In this document: in pieces, positions 12,371 to 23,104 of the stretch | Position numbering within the stretch: the first letter of the stretch is position 1 | Layout: every line of letters begins with the position of its first letter | From: Limnanthes douglasii subsp. nivea | Taxonomy: Eukaryota > Streptophyta > Magnoliopsida > Brassicales > Limnanthaceae | Direction of reading: 5' to 3' | Assembly (NCBI GenBank): GCA_036936605.1 | Contig: JAUPFV010000001.1 | Coordinates: 212,643,138 to 212,707,137, forward strand | DNA length: 64,000 nt | Position numbers and translations under genes: made by a program | The notes under the pieces: generated by a model | Databases searched by the model: none | Told to the model about the DNA's origin: nothing | The model's input: the letters and a program-made list of their open reading frames with translations, nothing else

Positions 12371-13764
12371 TTTGTACAAGCGCGTCTCTTCAGGATAAGG
12401 AATATATACTACATATAGGATATATATCATTGTCAAGAAGAAGTTGTCTAGTTAGCTTGATACTTATATTGAGTGTGTCAAGATGAATGATAATTTTTTT
12501 AATTTGAAAGGTATTTAGGATCCATGTAGGACTTGGTCGTACAAAAAAATATAGGACGTTTGGTTTGGTGCACACACTTTTGAATGTATTTTTTTCATTA
12601 TCGATGTCCATCGTAAGTCTTGAACGAGTATTTTCTAATACGATATATGTGAATAGTGAGTTTTGAAATTGAATGTTTAATCGATACCTTAATGATTGGT
12701 TAGTGGTTTTTATTGAGAAAAAACTGTTTAATACAATCTATGATCATAACATTATCAAGTGCTTTCAAGCCATGAGTAAGAGGATAATGCACTTACATTT
12801 GGATTAAAAATAAATTTTTATTCCACGTTGTTGTGTAATACTCGGATATTTATTTTTTGTTAATTATTCTTTTTAATATTTTTTTCATACTATTAAGTTT
12901 TGTCGTGGATTCGTCAATGTGTTGAATCTTCTCACAATAGAGATGATTTGTAATAAAAAAAAGCAAATCTTTATTATTTTGATATAAACATATCATTTAT
13001 AATTTAGCTTCAAAATTTAGTTGTTATGTGGATATTTTAAAATAAAATTTGTTTTTTAGTACTTTATATAAACTCAATATCTTCGTACAAATATTTTATT
13101 GTGTTAAATCTGAATTTTTATATGGGAGTGCATAACTAAAATTATATAAGACCGTGTATATCCACTCCAAAATGCCTATTAACTATATTGAAATCATGTC
13201 TTTTTTTGCTATACATTCATTGGAAATTTCTAAATGTATACATATTTTAAATAAGAGTTTATGATAGTTCAAAATTAATGAATATTCTTGATATTTAGTT
13301 TAAATGGTTGTTTTAAATAGATAAGAGTTTCTAATTTCCTAGTAAAAATGGGTAATAATATTGTTAGTTGAATTATCTTACCTCTCATAATGGTCATTAT
13401 TATGGTAGGATATAACACATTTAATTATTTTTCCAAAATATTTTTAAATTAGGATTGAGAAGACTTGAATTTGTCAACACTTTCCGATTGATAATGAAAC
13501 ATGTGTCTAATATTATAAAAACAAATTGTGAATAATATGTTATTTTGACTATCATATTGCTTTGAAATGAAGATTCCATAAATACATGTTTGAACTTTTT
13601 TATGACTTATATTGTTAAATATAAACTTAATTTTCTCTACATGTTCTATTTTTCTTGATACATTTGGTACAAGTTTAAAAGTCCAAATAATCAGGTGGAC
13701 CTAAAAAACCTTCGAAAACTTGTTTTCAATATTGTCATTAAATATATTACCTAAATATTTGTGT

Positions 13765-13799
<35 letters not shown>

Positions 13800-14212
13800 C
13801 ATAAGCTTATTATTTTAAATAAATTAAAATAAATATGGATAACGTTATTACAAAAATTAATCGTAACAACTTCATACAAGTTATGTTCTTAAATCGCAAT
13901 TATCTTAAATATGAATAATTTTTAATTGGTTGTCATCACTTAAATCTTGAACATTTTATGTATTTTTCTAAAAAAAACACACATTTTGACGGATGTACAT
14001 GTATTAATGTAGCAATTGTTACCATAATTATAATGTTTCTAAGAACTATATAATAGGCATTACTTGAAAATTAGATGATGGCAAGATTCTGATTTTGTAG
14101 GTATTAGAAATCAATTGGGCTAACATTGGAAGCATCATATTGAAAGCTGGAATCACTAAACAGAAATGAACAATCAAAACTAGATTTCAATGCATGATTA
14201 GAATACTTAAGG
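12371..14212. other. AT-rich stretch without supported genes; (AT)n at 13767-13795
   Basis: No reading frame with a recognisable domain is present. The only structured sequence is a run of about 14 AT dinucleotides at 13767-13795. The right edge is set by the broken end of the G5 3' LTR. Confidence 0.55.
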
Positions 14213-14681
14213 AAACGTTTATTAAATGATGAGTAAGGAAATGCTTTATTCTTCAATTATTTGCTTTGATCGGTCCCGCGTACCAATCTGAGCTGGCTCA
14301 CTTCTTAAGCGTTATAGGGTTTGTGTTGAGTTACGTGTTCTTGAGCTCACTCGAGTGCTTCTGGTTGCTTGGCTCCTCTTTACCTTTATTCGAGGTCGAT
14401 TAATTATCTTTGAGCTCATTCTCCACTTAGCTTTAAGTTCGATTGGTTTATGCGCGAGCTCGTCCATTGTTTGTTCATCGCATCCTTGGTCTGGTCGGTC
14501 AACTCGTTACTCGGATTATTTTCGAGCTCATTCTCCACTTATCTTTGAGGTCGATCGGATTGTATGAGCTCGTCCTCTGTTTACTCATTTGACTCGTATT
14601 CCTTTATTATCTTAGCCCAAGCTCGTCATTTATATGTCCTCATCGTTTAGATACTTACTCGGGGGGAATCCCCCCTAATCA
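14213..14681 (-). repeat. G5 3' LTR, truncated
   Basis: This matches the right-hand copy (22627-23104) in the same orientation over almost its whole length. Shared blocks include AACGTTTATTAAATG, GCTTTATTCTTCAATTATTT and GGTCGATTAATTATCTT. The end next to the polypurine tract is TGATTAGGGGGG on the minus strand, and the first 15 bases at that end (14661-14675) form a GGGGGGAATCCCCCC palindrome. The part equivalent to 22400-22626 of the other copy is absent, so the LTR stops at 14213. Confidence 0.9.
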
Positions 14682-14697
14682 GGGCACCCCCTAGTTT
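14682..14697 (-). promoter_or_regulatory. G5 polypurine tract
   Basis: On the minus strand AAACTAGGGGGTGCCC directly precedes the 3' LTR start TGATTAGG. G6 has AACTAAGAGGGTGCCC directly before its 3' LTR start TGATGAGA at 32970. The matching purine-rich tract and GTGCCC end in two independent copies make this the plus-strand primer site. Confidence 0.85.
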
Positions 14698-14817
14698 ATA
14701 GGTTTAATAATTTTGGAAATGAATTAGTGAACCTATAAAATAAATATTACCGTTAATAAAAAGATAGAGGCGTAGGGTAGTTGTGTGGTTATTCAAGTGA
14801 CTTTTGGCTTCATTATT

Positions 14818-14829
14818 CGACACGTGTCG
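14818..14829 (+). promoter_or_regulatory. Candidate promoter motif (G-box palindrome) of G5 antisense gene
   Basis: CGACACGTGTCG is a perfect 12-bp palindrome containing CACGTG, the plant G-box core. It lies between the 3' LTR and the antisense gene, about 455 bp upstream of its start codon. In G6, CACGTG is found at the equivalent place (32807-32812), about 430 bp upstream of the related antisense gene, and both are followed by a GGTTCTGAC word. Function as a promoter element is inference. Confidence 0.4.
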
Positions 14830-15282
14830 ATGGTGCAACTGTAACGGTTCTGACACAGCGTATCTGGGATACAACGATTGGCGCTTGAGTTTTTGGTACA
14901 ACTTCCAATTGCTTAGTGACGTCATACAAACATACTCTAAGAGTTTAAATGCCTTTAACAAATTGTGTGATTATTTGCGCGAGAAAGAAATAGAAATACC
15001 CTCGGGCATTATTCTGTCATTCTTACTGGAGAAGAAAGTATCAGTTGCCATCCAAAAACTCTCTGTCGTTTTTCGCATCACAAACCAGGTACGTTATTCT
15101 TCAACAAATATATTTTCTCATAATGTTGTGTTAGAGTTTAGAACCCTAGATTCTGGAGTGTGGCATTTGTGAGTAGAGTATACCCCAAATACATATGCTT
15201 TCCCCACGTTGAATCGATCGCCCTTGCATGCTATAATCATGTTGATTCATAACCTTACCTCTTTACAGTCTTAATAGAAGCT

Positions 15283-16682
15283 ATGGCACCGAAAAGGGAG
15301 ACGAAGATGAAGGTAGATAAAATTGTGGAGCTTGTGTTTGAGGAAGTGAGTGCTTTAGAGAACTATTTCTCCCAAATAGACCCCAAATATGTTTACCTAG
15401 ATGAGTCTGAAGTGACTACTCTTAGGAATAGATATGGTATTCCCGAGAATGCGACCATAAGAGCGCCCGTTGTAGGCGAGCATCCTTATCAGGCCCAAGA
15501 AATAGAGACGCATCTTTTCACAATTTTGTTCGATTGGGGTTTGCGGCTGCCGCTGCCTGAGCTGATTCGCGATTATTTTAACATGCTAGGTATTTGCCCT
15601 ACCCAACTTTCCGTAAACGGGTGGAGAATGCTGCTTAGTGTAGTACTGAGCTCACGCCTACTAGGAATTAACGTGTGATGTGACCAAAGTTGTCAAAGCC
15701 CATTTCTTCTATACCCATTTTAAAGGGATGAAAAATATTGTCGAGCTCCCCTCATGGGATAGAAATCGGAAGAATTCCTTTATTTTTGTATCTAGCAGCA
15801 ATAATTTGAGCTAGCCCTAAGATCTTACAGCAATAATTTGAGCTACCCATTGAGGTAAGGTATTGGTTTTACGTGTTGAATAAGAGGTGGTAGTATAAGT
15901 CTGACTTTTTGGCTTTGTGCAGATTCATCATAACTCGGTCGTACTAGGCTACCGGAGCATGTCCCCAGTTGATTTAGAGACTATGGAGAAATGGAGACCA
16001 GAAGCCATGGTTTTTGGATCAGCTAAAACGAGCATTGTTGAGGTTATTCGCTTGAGGCATGCGTATACCTCAGCAAAGGCGACCAAACACCAGGCGCTTG
16101 AAGCGAAGGCAAAACTGGAGACTACGATGGAAACCTTAAAATAGGCTTTGATATGCAGCAACGAGAGATATAAAACTCTGTCCGAAAATCACAAAATAGT
16201 GTTGAAACAAAATGAAAACCTGTTAAAGAAGAATGATGAAATTTTTGCTCAGAGGTTAAACCTGGTGGATAGGAACTTGGCTCAATCGAAAAGGATGGAA
16301 GAGCAAGCTGAGCGAATAGCAAGTTTGACTGCTGACAACACCAAACTGATGGCCCAAGTGGAGGAGGGGCATGCAGAGCTCGAGCGGGAAATGCAACGGT
16401 GGAAAAAGGACTTGGAGGAAGCTGTAGCAGAGAGAAGACACCGATTTCACTGTTGCCACAAAGATGATAGTCAAGGAGAATAGGAAAGTTATAGCCGACT
16501 TGTTGGCGTTGAATCTTGGGCTGAACTTGGGATCTTTGGTGTATCTTGTTCAAAATTTTGTACCACCTCAAAATCTTGGCTTGCAATCTCTGCCAATTGT
16601 TGATGTTGTTACCACTGTTGTGGCTGATGTTAATCCATCAGAGCAGAACAAGCTGCCCTCTTCTCCAAGTGCCAAGTTGTGA
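15283..16682 (+). pseudogene. Antisense gene of G5, Transposase_28-like (putative gypsy type transposon)
   Basis: The first open stretch (15283-15678, 131 codons, ATG start) reads VGEHPYQAQEIETHLFTILF, then DWGLRLPLPELIRDYFNMLG, then ICPTQLSVNGWRMLLSVVLS. This is the pattern of the plant domain known as putative gypsy type transposon (PF04195). After a deletion or frameshift near 15678 the related frame resumes (KVVKAHFFYTHF), and 15917-16144, 16148-16483 and 16464-16682 encode a long lysine- and glutamate-rich coiled coil and a C-terminal tail. G6 has the same gene at 31344-32375. The orientation is opposite to gag-pol and the position is between integrase and 3' LTR, as in other Tat elements. 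Its biochemical role is unknown. The gaps between segments may include an intron (15679-15916). Confidence 0.85.
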
Positions 16683-17233
16683 TAGTTTTTGTTGTCTCTT
16701 GTTTTTTATTTATGTTTATGAATAACCTTGTGCTACGTGATGTATTTTTGAATACATGTTGAACTTATTGCTTTGGTTTTACTTACGCGAAATAGAACAA
16801 TGATGAGTATGCTTAATGTTATTAGTATTTATGGAGAAAGTGTAGAGCATGCGTTTGTGGCCTTGCATGGAGATCCTTACAATATCAAGCTCAGTAGGGC
16901 TCATTGCGTAGCTTAGACAATAATTATCATAATGGCTTATTTGCGGCAAGGTCATGTAGACCCTGTTGTGTAGTCTATCTTAGACTTGGTCTTTAACCAG
17001 TTCGCTAATATACCCAGGACAAAGTATGAGGCACAGTATGGCCATTACGTAGCCCATAGGCATAGCCAATTAGCCCATCTGTGTTTATAAACACTTAGTC
17101 TGGACTGAGTATGGTCCATTTCATAGCCACGTATGGAGTGGTTTTTGACCATTTCGCTAATTCTAAGGATGAAACTTGCAACAAACATATAGTGGCGAAA
17201 ACATAAATTATATTGAAGGAATAAATTGATGTA
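16683..17233. other. Convergent 3'-end region of G5 (antisense gene versus pol)
   Basis: This is the noncoding gap between the end of the antisense gene and the end of integrase, where two transcripts would converge. It contains a block at 17061-17122 that is conserved in G6. The rest shows only repeated words such as GTAGCCCATAG and TAGCTTAGAC and no open frame. Confidence 0.6.
17061..17122 (-). repeat. Conserved noncoding block shared by G5 and G6
   Basis: Read on the minus strand, this has GGACCATACTCAGTCCAGAC, then a TGT-TATAA-CAC strip, then GGGCTAATTGGC. G6 has the same series on the plus strand at 31172-31228 in the same place relative to integrase and the antisense gene. Conservation outside coding sequence in two separate copies suggests a shared functional or ancestral 3'-end signal. 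Confidence 0.65.
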
Positions 17234-18242
17234 TTATGATGCCTCATTAAAAACCCTCATTGCGCTATCAGGGAGGAAAAAGAGCGCATCAATACAGTCT
17301 AAGTAGTTTGGCGATACAATTTTAGGTGATTGACATTCCAAGAGTGCTAGAGTGCTTGGGCGCTGTGATCCGCCAATCTTTATGCTCCATGGTGCCCTTT
17401 GTAGATAATCGTATATGGGCATTCCCATTTTCGTCCCAATTTACCACTTGTTCCACTGTTGGAGCATTGTAATACTTTATTTAATACCAGATCTCCCAAC
17501 TTAAAAGAGCGTGGCTTGAATCGAGCGTTGAAACTTCCCCTCATCAGGCTTCTGTAATGATATGCTCGTACCCGAGCCTGATCTTGTCGCTCTTCAAAGA
17601 GATCTAAGCTTGTTGATTTGGCTATTAAATTTTCCTCTTCTTCGTAGTGTTCTATTCTATGGCTTGGCACAATGATCTCTGATGGGATGACTGCTTCGGT
17701 TTCATACAGCAGGTCGAAAGGGATGTCTCTTGTTTGAGCGCGGGGTAGTTCGATATGCCCATAATGCCTCAGCCAATTTATCAGTCATTTCCCTTTGGCC
17801 CTTACAATTTTTTCTTAAGTCCTTTGAGCAACGTCATATTGGTTAATTCTACCTGACCATTGGCTTGGGGGTAATATGGGGTGGAAAAGTGCTGGAGTAT
17901 CCCATATCGTTTGCAGAAGTTGGTGAGCATTGAATTTTGAAATTGTGGGCCGTTATCTGTCATTAGAACTCGTGGAATACCATATCTAGTCAAAATCTGA
18001 TTATAGATGAAGTCACATACCTCCTGCTCCCGTGTTTGGAATAAAGCTTTAGCCTCGACCCATTTGGAGAAGTAATCTACCGTGACAATAAGGAATTGCC
18101 TCTTTCTGGTAGCCATTGGTAAAGGGCCCACTAGATTTATCGCCCATTTATCAAAAGGACATGGGACATGAATGTTTTGCATAAATTCGCTGGGTTTATG
18201 TTGTGTGTTTGCATACTCTTGACATTTCTGACATTGTTGCAC
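17234..18242 (-). pseudogene. G5 integrase
   Basis: 17802-18242 encodes the core domain: QQCQKCQEYAN (end of the zinc-binding region), then FDKWAINLVGPLPMATRKRQ, FLIVTVDYFSKWVEAKALF, VLMTDNGPQFQN, and YYPQANGQVELTN. Of the D-D-E triad the second aspartate (TDNG) and glutamate (GQVE) are present, but the first, normally WGIDLVGP, reads asparagine (WAINLVGP). 17380-17670 carries the C-terminal region (FNARFKPRSFKLGDLVLNKV), and 17234-17428 completes it in another frame. In a live element this enzyme inserts the cDNA into the host chromosome. A frameshift separates core and C-terminus. Confidence 0.9.
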
Positions 18243-18674
18243 AAGACTTGTTGCATCAGTTGGGAGCTCAGGCTAATAATACCCTGCCAGGAGAAACCGG
18301 TGGATTAGCGTTTGGTGACCACAGTGAGCACCTGCATCCCCTGAATGTAGATCAGTTAAGATTGAATTGGCCTCAGTGCGATCAAGACATCAGAGTAAGG
18401 GCCGAGTTAAAATCTTCCTGTATAAGATGTTATCGAGCACATAAAACTTGACTGCCTTAATGTGCAGTGCTCGGGCCTCGTTTTTATTTACTGACAATTG
18501 GGAAGATGTCAGATATTACAGGTATGGTATTCTCCAATCGTTATCATTTGCGATTGAGTTGATGGTTTCTATTGTAGGTTTGAGATCAGTCATTGGGAGC
18601 TGTTGGAGTATAATCGTGGGGTGTTCTCCTAAAGCTGCAGTCTTGGCTAGAATATTGGCTACTAAATTGTCCTT

Positions 18675-19226
18675 TCATGGGATCTGCTCGTATGAAATAT
18701 GGATGAACTTAGATTCGTACTCCTTGAGTATAACAAGGTAATCTTTGATACCGTCCCGTCTGGCATCGTAAGTATCCATTATCTGGTTGACGACTAACTG
18801 GGAGTCGGATTTGATCCTAATTCTTTGTGCTCCACAAATCAAGGCCAATTTCATGCCACAGATTGCAACCTCATACTCTGTCACGTTATTTGTGACTAGG
18901 AAATTAAAACGAACCACCTGCTTGATCTCATCGTCATTCGGGGATCGCGAGACAATTTTTGTTCCTCCACCTGATACACAAGATGCACCATCAACTTCAA
19001 AAATCCACTGGTCTAGCCTTGTTGCTTCTTGTTTTTCTGTATCATTCTGTTGATGCCTGGAGGAGGAGAATTCTGTGAGAAAATCGGCAATTATCTGTCC
19101 CTTAATAGTTAACCGTGATTCGAAACAAATTTCGTACTCACCGAGCTCGTTACTCCACTTGATGAAAAGTTGTTCGCATAGTGATGACGTGCCCTTGGAA
19201 ATATGGACGCATCCACCGGGCGGCAA
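18675..19226 (-). pseudogene. G5 second RNase H (RVT_3 type)
   Basis: A 183-codon stretch reads a linker with IKGQIIADFLTEFSS, then WIFEVDGASCVSGGG, then VTNNVTEYEVAICGMKLALI, then IRIKSDSQLVVNQIMDTYDA. The acidic residues typical of the archaeal-like RNase H of plant Tat elements are all present: the D of VDGAS, the E of TEYE and the D of SDSQ. The usual vestigial RNase H precedes it at 19242-19547. This domain would degrade the RNA strand during reverse transcription. It is one of the least damaged pieces of G5. Between 18243 and 18674 the tail of this domain and the integrase zinc-binding region are present in broken frames. Confidence 0.88.
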
Positions 19227-19241
19227 TAACTAAACTCAAAA

Positions 19242-19824
19242 CTACCTTTTCAAGTACCTTGTTTCCACGTCCGTTAGCATTTTTCTCGTATAATATATGA
19301 GGCGCTGTACCCCGTTCTGGTCGCGAACTAAAGCCGAACTGACAAAAAATGGTGATACTGCCACATAAAGGAATAATGGTTCCTCAGCCATGGGTGAAGA
19401 TAGAATCTCTGAAGAGGTGAGATATTGTTTGAGCTCGGTGAAAGCTTTGATAGAATCTCGGTCTGAAAAGTAGTATGCTCCTGATCGGATGGGTGGAGGC
19501 GAATCTGTTTTACCCGGAGTATGTGTCCATGAATGACAAGTATTCACAACCCGAGGCCGAATCGACTAATTGATCGATGCGCGGCAGTGGGAAGGCGTCT
19601 TTAGGGCATGCCTGATTCAGGTCGGTGAAGTCCACGCACATTCTCCACTGGTCGTTCTTCTTCTTGACCAGAATGGGGTCAGCTATCCAAATCGGATATC
19701 GAGCTTTCCGAATGTGTCCCAGACGAGTTAATTTGGCCACCTTAGCTAAGATAGCTGCCTGTTTTTCTACTGAGAAAGATCTACGTTTTTTACGTATTGG
19801 CTTGGCACAAGGGTTGATAGCCAA
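19242..19824 (-). pseudogene. G5 reverse transcriptase with internal deletion, plus first RNase H
   Basis: 19510-19824 gives the fingers region: LTRLGHIRKARYPIWIADPI, LVKKKNDQWRMCVDFTDLNQ, ACPKDAFPLPRIDQLVDSAS, YLSFMDTYSG. The next segment (19242-19547) jumps directly to the connection and first RNase H region: AFTELKQYLTSSEILSSP, FLYVAVSPFFVSSALV, IYYTRKMLTDVETRYLKR. The palm with the YVDD box and the following thumb are missing, a deletion of roughly 150 codons judged by G1 and G6. The enzyme cannot work. 19825-20304 is the poorly conserved linker from protease. Confidence 0.88.
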
Positions 19825-20304
19825 TTATGACATATAATCGATTGGCTTACCCCTGAGACATCAGCTACCTCCCAAGAGAAAACATCTAAAAAAATTTCTA
19901 ATAAAGTAATTAAACATAACTTAGAATCTTAAGATAACTCCCTTCCAAGTCGAAGTATGCGACCGTCGGCTATATGTGTGTCCATTATCGCAGTACTTGT
20001 ATCAGTTGAATTGTCGATCTCATGTGGGTCATCCACTGGGTCCAGTGAGGTAGGATTCAGTGACTCTGGTCCAGGGACCCCCTCGCCATTTAATTTCTAT
20101 CAGAGCGGTTTGGATGGATCCGATGCGATCGCGTAGCAGGTTCGTGCGGTCGTTTGGCTGCCTCGTATTGTTCCCACCAAGTCGCCCACCGGATATTTTA
20201 TGCATTAGCAGAACGTGCACGGTGTTGCTTCCATCCTATGCAACCATGATCTCCTAATAATAGCATGGTGGGGGCTCGGTGCATTGGAGATTATAAACAG
20301 TGTT

Positions 20305-21327
20305 TTAACTCTTTTCGTGGCTCAATGGCCGAGTTTTACCAGTAGCTCCACTTCCCCCAACAAATTGTGAAGTTCTACCCTCGTAGTCGACGAAAGTGCG
20401 CTGTGTTGGCTGGTACAGAGGTAAATTTTGCATGTAGTGAAAACTCCTTTTGAATATGATGTTTGCATAACTCACACCGTCGACCAGAACTCGAGTCACC
20501 ATAACACTTTCGATATCCATATAGATAGTTAATGCGTTCTCATGGGGCAGACTAACACCTCTGAGATTGTCGTCGTTGAACGTGCGATCGGCCACTAGAT
20601 CCTTGTAATTGCGATAGGAATTGGCATCTATTTCATACACTTTGAGCTCGTTTTTAACTTGTTTGTTTGAGGTGGTCCTCTGGATTGGTGTTGAATTACC
20701 CTCTGATATCGTGAGAAGCCACTGCTGATTATTAGCTTCTATTTCTTCTCCATTTCCTGGTTTCTCATTAATGGGAGAACGGACTTCCTCGTGGCGATCT
20801 GAATGCGACCGCTTGATGTATTGTATCAACTCTCCATTATCAATCAGTTGTTGGATCTCTTCTCTGAGTTGCCAGCACTCGCCCGTGGAATGTTCATGGT
20901 CATTATGATACGCACAGAAATACCAGTTATATCGCTTAAATGCTGGGGCACTTATCACGCTCGGTGCTTGGTACTTCGTTCGTCCTCGTGTTCGGTCATA
21001 AATAACGGAGATGGCTTCATTCAATGGACTGAATCGTCTAGTTGGTTGCTCGAACTGTTGAGGGTGTCGGTTATAATCTTTCCTAGGCTGTTCTTCAACC
21101 CTTTTTCTTTTTGATCCTCCTTCTTTAGAATCTGATCCGCATTGTTCAGGCGATCCACCTCTTCTGGCGTCATCGATTCTGATAAAAGTGTGAGCCATGA
21201 TGAGTAAATCCCCCATGTTTACTATGGGGAACTTGATGAGGTCGGAATAAAGATCACAATTTCGGTCGAGCCCTCGCTTCAAGGACGCCATCGCCATGTT
21301 TTCCGCTAAATCTGGTAAAACATTCAT
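20305..21327 (-). pseudogene. G5 gag C-terminus and protease
   Basis: The 340-codon open stretch starts in the second half of gag (ENMAMASLKRGLDRNCDLYS), passes a zinc-binding-like CAYHNDHEHSTGECWQLREE near residues 137-156, then a basic spacer (YIKRSHSDRHEE). It reaches the protease with TRVLVDGVSYANIIFKRSF near residues 280-298. The active-site triplet, usually DGGS or DTGS in these elements, is DGVS. The stretch is long for such an old element, so this piece decayed late. It ends in the flap region, after which the frame is lost. Confidence 0.9.
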
Positions 21328-21378
21328 GACATGAACAAATCTCCTAACATAACTTCTAAGGGACTCACCTCGCCGCTG

Positions 21379-22358
21379 CTAAAGGTCCATGATTGAGTCT
21401 CGCTCCCGCTTAAGCTCCTTGTTACCAACAAGAATTTCTCTGGATGTTTTCCACAACCCGGTAAAGTCGTAGATGGACCATTTTGGTAAGCCACTAAACC
21501 AATCCATTGTATTGACTTTGAGGGTCATAGAAAGTGCTCGGCCCAACATCGCGTCGTCAGAGTTGAAAGACATCATCATGTTTCGGGATTGCTTCAAATG
21601 TCTTTCCAGGTCTCTTTTTCCATCATAAGCTTTCATTCGAAAAGGTTCGAACTTCCTTGGGATTTGGGCTTTTAGAATCTTCTCGGAGAATGGCGATTCT
21701 TTGAGTATGTAGGCTGATAGTCTCGGGTGAACTTGGTTATAGAGGAGATCTTTATTTTTTCGAGCTCGATTGGTAGGCATCTTTTTTGCCTCCTCTCTTG
21801 GACCTTTGCTCCGATTTTTACCTCCACTCTCGCCTTCGTCCTCCAGTTTGTCGTCCCGCTTGGACGATCGCTCCGTCATGTTAACTTTGCTAGCCTCTAG
21901 TCCAAACGGCTGATTGACTCAGCTTTTTCCCTTGAATTTAGTGGTGAGGGTGTGAATGATGCCATTCATTCCGGCCATGGTGGCGTTCATGGCATGTTCC
22001 CTTGCGTCTCGCTCAAATACTACCTTCAATTTATCTTCTTGGAGATGATGGATTCTTTGTTCCAGTTGCAGGACCACTGAATTAGCGGCAGGGATGGCTT
22101 CCACAGTTTCTTGGGCCACCAGTGCATCCATCGGTTGGTGGGGTTGCACTTCAACCCGGGTAACAACGGCGGCAGAGTCGGGAGCTCCTCTGGATTGACT
22201 ATCCTGAGGGGCGCCATGGGATTTCCCCATTGGGATGCTACGGGGACGGGGTATAGGGTGCCTTGCTCCGGTGGTGGATTTGTTGCTCCTCTTCTGTTCA
22301 TTGTTGCTTCAATCTTTTCCTGACTATCCCTATCGATTCTTGACCTTATGACTACCAT
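21379..22358 (-). pseudogene. G5 gag N-terminal part
   Basis: Translation begins at 22358 with MVVIRSRIDRDSQEK, about 25 bases after the primer site, which fixes the start. A proline-rich variable region runs to about 21919 with one frameshift. 21379-21879 carries the charged linker (SKRDDKLEDEGESGGKNRSK) and capsid start (IPRKFEPFRMKAYDGKRDLE, NMMMSFNSDDAMLGRALSMT, MDWFSGLPKWSIYDF). A stop at about 21379 separates it from the following gag segment at 20305-21327. Confidence 0.88.
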
Positions 22359-22378
22359 AGTTAATGATTAGCTACTTT

Positions 22379-22394
22379 CCCACAGACGGCGCCA
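22379..22394 (-). promoter_or_regulatory. G5 primer binding site
   Basis: The minus strand reads TGGCGCCGTCTGTGGGAA immediately after the 5' LTR end (TGTTACGGG seen on the plus strand). TGGCGCCG would pair with a tRNA whose 3' end is CGGCGCCA, such as plant tRNA-Asp. The tRNA identity is inference from memory of tRNA ends. Confidence 0.85.
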
Positions 22395-22399
22395 AAATT

Positions 22400-23104
22400 T
22401 GTTACGGGAATAACAAGTTGTGCCAAAGTAGAAATTCACGTTCTTAGTCTGAAAAGAGATGATAAGGCAAAATGATCGTGTTATTTATCAAAAAGGTCTT
22501 CCTACTTATAGTTATGTGAGTTAGTGGGCAGTTATTTGTATTCAATTACACTTAATACACCACTAACTCACTAACATCACTTCCCTTATAATTTTGGGCA
22601 AACTGTCTAAACGGTTTGACTCGAAGTTTGTAACGTTTATTAAATGAAGAGTAATGAAACGCTTTATTCTTCAATTATTTGCTTTGACCGGTCCCGTGTG
22701 CCAATCCGAACTGGCTCACTTCTTAAGCAGTATAGGGTTTGTGTTGAGCTGCGTGTTCTTGGGTTCACTCGACTTCTCCTGGTTGCTTGGCTCCTTTTTG
22801 TCTTTATTCGAGGTCGATTAATTATCTTCGAGCTTGTTCTCCACTTAGATTTAAGGTCGATTGGTTTATGCATGATCTCGTCCCTTGTTTGTTCATCGCA
22901 TCCTTGGTTTGGTCGATCAAATCGTTACTCAGATTATCTTCGAGCTTGTTCTCCACTTAGCTTTGAGGTCGATCGTAGTGTATGAGCTCATCCTCTGTTT
23001 ACTCGTTTGACTCTTATTCCTTTATTATCTTATCCCAAGCTTGTCATCTGCCTTTCTTGCTCGTTTAAATACTTACTCTTACTCGGGGGAATCCCTCCTT
23101 ATTA
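22400..23104 (-). repeat. G5 5' LTR
   Basis: This is a 705-bp LTR beginning TGTTACGGG next to the primer site on the plus strand and ending near GAATCCCTCCTTATTA. Its outer 478 bp match the 3' LTR at 14213-14681. The inner 227 bp have no counterpart there. The terminal TGAT of the 3' copy has become TAAT here. It should hold the promoter and polyadenylation signal. Repeated words (CGAGCTTGTTCTCCACTTAG at about 22830 and 22943) show a small internal duplication. Confidence 0.88.

Larger units (their letters stand above)
14213..23104 (-). mobile_element. Ty3/gypsy Tat-type retrotransposon G5 with both LTRs and antisense gene
   Basis: The element reads right to left: 5' LTR 22400-23104, primer site, gag, protease, reverse transcriptase, RNase H, second RNase H, integrase, a gene on the opposite strand, polypurine tract and 3' LTR 14213-14681. 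The extra RVT_3-type RNase H and the antisense gene between integrase and 3' LTR are known features of the plant Tat lineage. The element is dead: much of reverse transcriptase is deleted, the protease core and an integrase catalytic aspartate are altered, and the 3' LTR has lost about 225 bp of its distal end. No target duplication can be checked because of that loss. Confidence 0.92.

Noticed and set aside
16122..16586. 154-codon minus-strand open stretch opposite the G5 antisense gene
   Set aside because: It is the complement of a coiled-coil coding region, which often stays open; no domain on this strand.
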